Positions 9,921 to 10,231 of a stretch of DNA of 10,231 bases are shown here, in pieces. Below the pieces are notes generated by a model. That model saw only the letters and a program-made list of their open reading frames with translations, was not told where the DNA came from and did no database searches. The DNA is taken from assembly GCA_014904845.1 (NCBI GenBank), contig MU119873.1:4786-15016 (forward strand). Reading direction: 5' to 3'. Position numbers and translations under genes: made by a program. Origin of the DNA: Acephala macrosclerotiorum. Its lineage: Eukaryota > Ascomycota > Leotiomycetes > Helotiales > Mollisiaceae. How positions within the stretch are numbered: position 1 is the first letter of the stretch; each line of letters opens with the position of its first letter.

Positions 9921-10136
9921 ATTATTATACGTTATTTTAAATCGTTTAAAATAAATCAAAATAAATAAAATTTAATAGTATTTTTTTATAGTATTTTATT
10001 TCGAATATTATAATCGATAAATTTTTGAATTAATTTATAGAATTTTATTCTTGAAAATTATTTTAATCGTTTTAAAATTATTAAATATTAAATAATATTT
10101 TAAAAATAATTCAAATAATTATTATTAAAAAAAAAA
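9921..10136 (-). pseudogene. Pol linker relic of the inverted copy
   Basis: Matches the left-copy linker at about 2750-2965 in reverse complement, for example the TTATTATATAATTTAATTATA string near 9900 and the AATAATTCAAATAATT string near 10108. It ends at an A-run at 10127-10136 next to the microsatellite. The rest of this element (RNase H, reverse transcriptase) would lie beyond the window if present. Confidence 0.72.

Positions 10137-10231
<95 letters not shown>
10137..10231. repeat. (ATT)n microsatellite, at least 31 units
   Basis: A perfect 3-base repeat for 95 bases, cut by the window edge. On the minus strand, the coding strand of this pol copy, it reads (AAT)n. It sits exactly where the left copy has (AAT)6 in its Asn-coding linker, so it is an expansion of a short coding run. 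Confidence 0.95.

Larger units (their letters stand above)
8530..10231 (-). repeat. Right arm of the long inverted repeat
   Basis: Reverse complement of 2722-4410, continuing to the window edge. It is more eroded than the left arm: many lines have G and C only in CpG (for example 9121-9180). In matching orientation, G kept in the left arm often reads A here. Some C kept here reads T in the left arm, as in the ATACTAAAAATCG partner of ATATTAAAAATCG near 3992. Each copy was therefore mutated separately. The arm may continue past the window end. Confidence 0.88.

Noticed and set aside
1..10231. A mitochondrial, plastid or Plasmodium-like AT-rich genome
   Set aside because: Two copies of a nuclear Ty3/gypsy pol, stops at Gln and Trp positions and CpG-only survival point to mutated nuclear repeats, not to genome-wide AT bias.
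10137..10231. (ATT)n as the 3' tail of a LINE element
   Set aside because: The flanking sequence matches the middle of the pol linker of the left copy, so this is an internal expansion, not an element end.

Overview
This window is a graveyard of retroelements rather than a gene region. By sampling lines, G+C is roughly 10-15%. Scanning by eye I found only one GG (in tggac at 8461) and one CC (in taccg at 6596). Most remaining G and C sit in CpG. This is the mark of very heavy C-to-T conversion of repeated DNA that spares CpG, as expected from repeat-induced point mutation (RIP) or a related process in a filamentous fungus, most likely an ascomycete. No intact gene, tRNA, rRNA or CRISPR array was seen.

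Region 1 (about 960-4159, + strand): a long mutated reading frame that I recognise by manual translation as a Ty3/gypsy LTR-retrotransposon pol polyprotein, with reverse transcriptase, RNase H, a linker, and an integrase with its HHCC, DDE and GPY/F parts in the normal order. It carries many in-frame stops of the kind C-to-T and G-to-A changes create, a few homopolymer frameshifts, and substitutions at the catalytic acidic residues. Bases 1-960 hold nothing I can identify.

Region 2 (about 4160-8530): the DNA downstream of pol and the spacer between two inverted copies. It holds a possible LTR promoter near 4440, a degenerate 10-bp tandem repeat at 4531-4610, a 97-codon open frame at 5812, an unidentified coding relic at about 6440-7784 (clearest from 7110), and a second TATA-bearing segment near 8220 that resembles the one at 4440.

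Region 3 (about 8530-10231): an inverted second copy of the integrase end of pol (minus strand), more heavily mutated, running into an (ATT)n microsatellite that reaches the window edge. The two pol copies converge on the spacer, giving an inverted repeat with arms of about 1.7 kb and a loop of about 4.1 kb.

The most interesting points are the CpG-only survival of G and C, the switch in which strand was mutated near 4.3 kb, the independent mutation of the two arms, and a poly-Asn codon run that is 6 units in one copy and at least 31 in the other.
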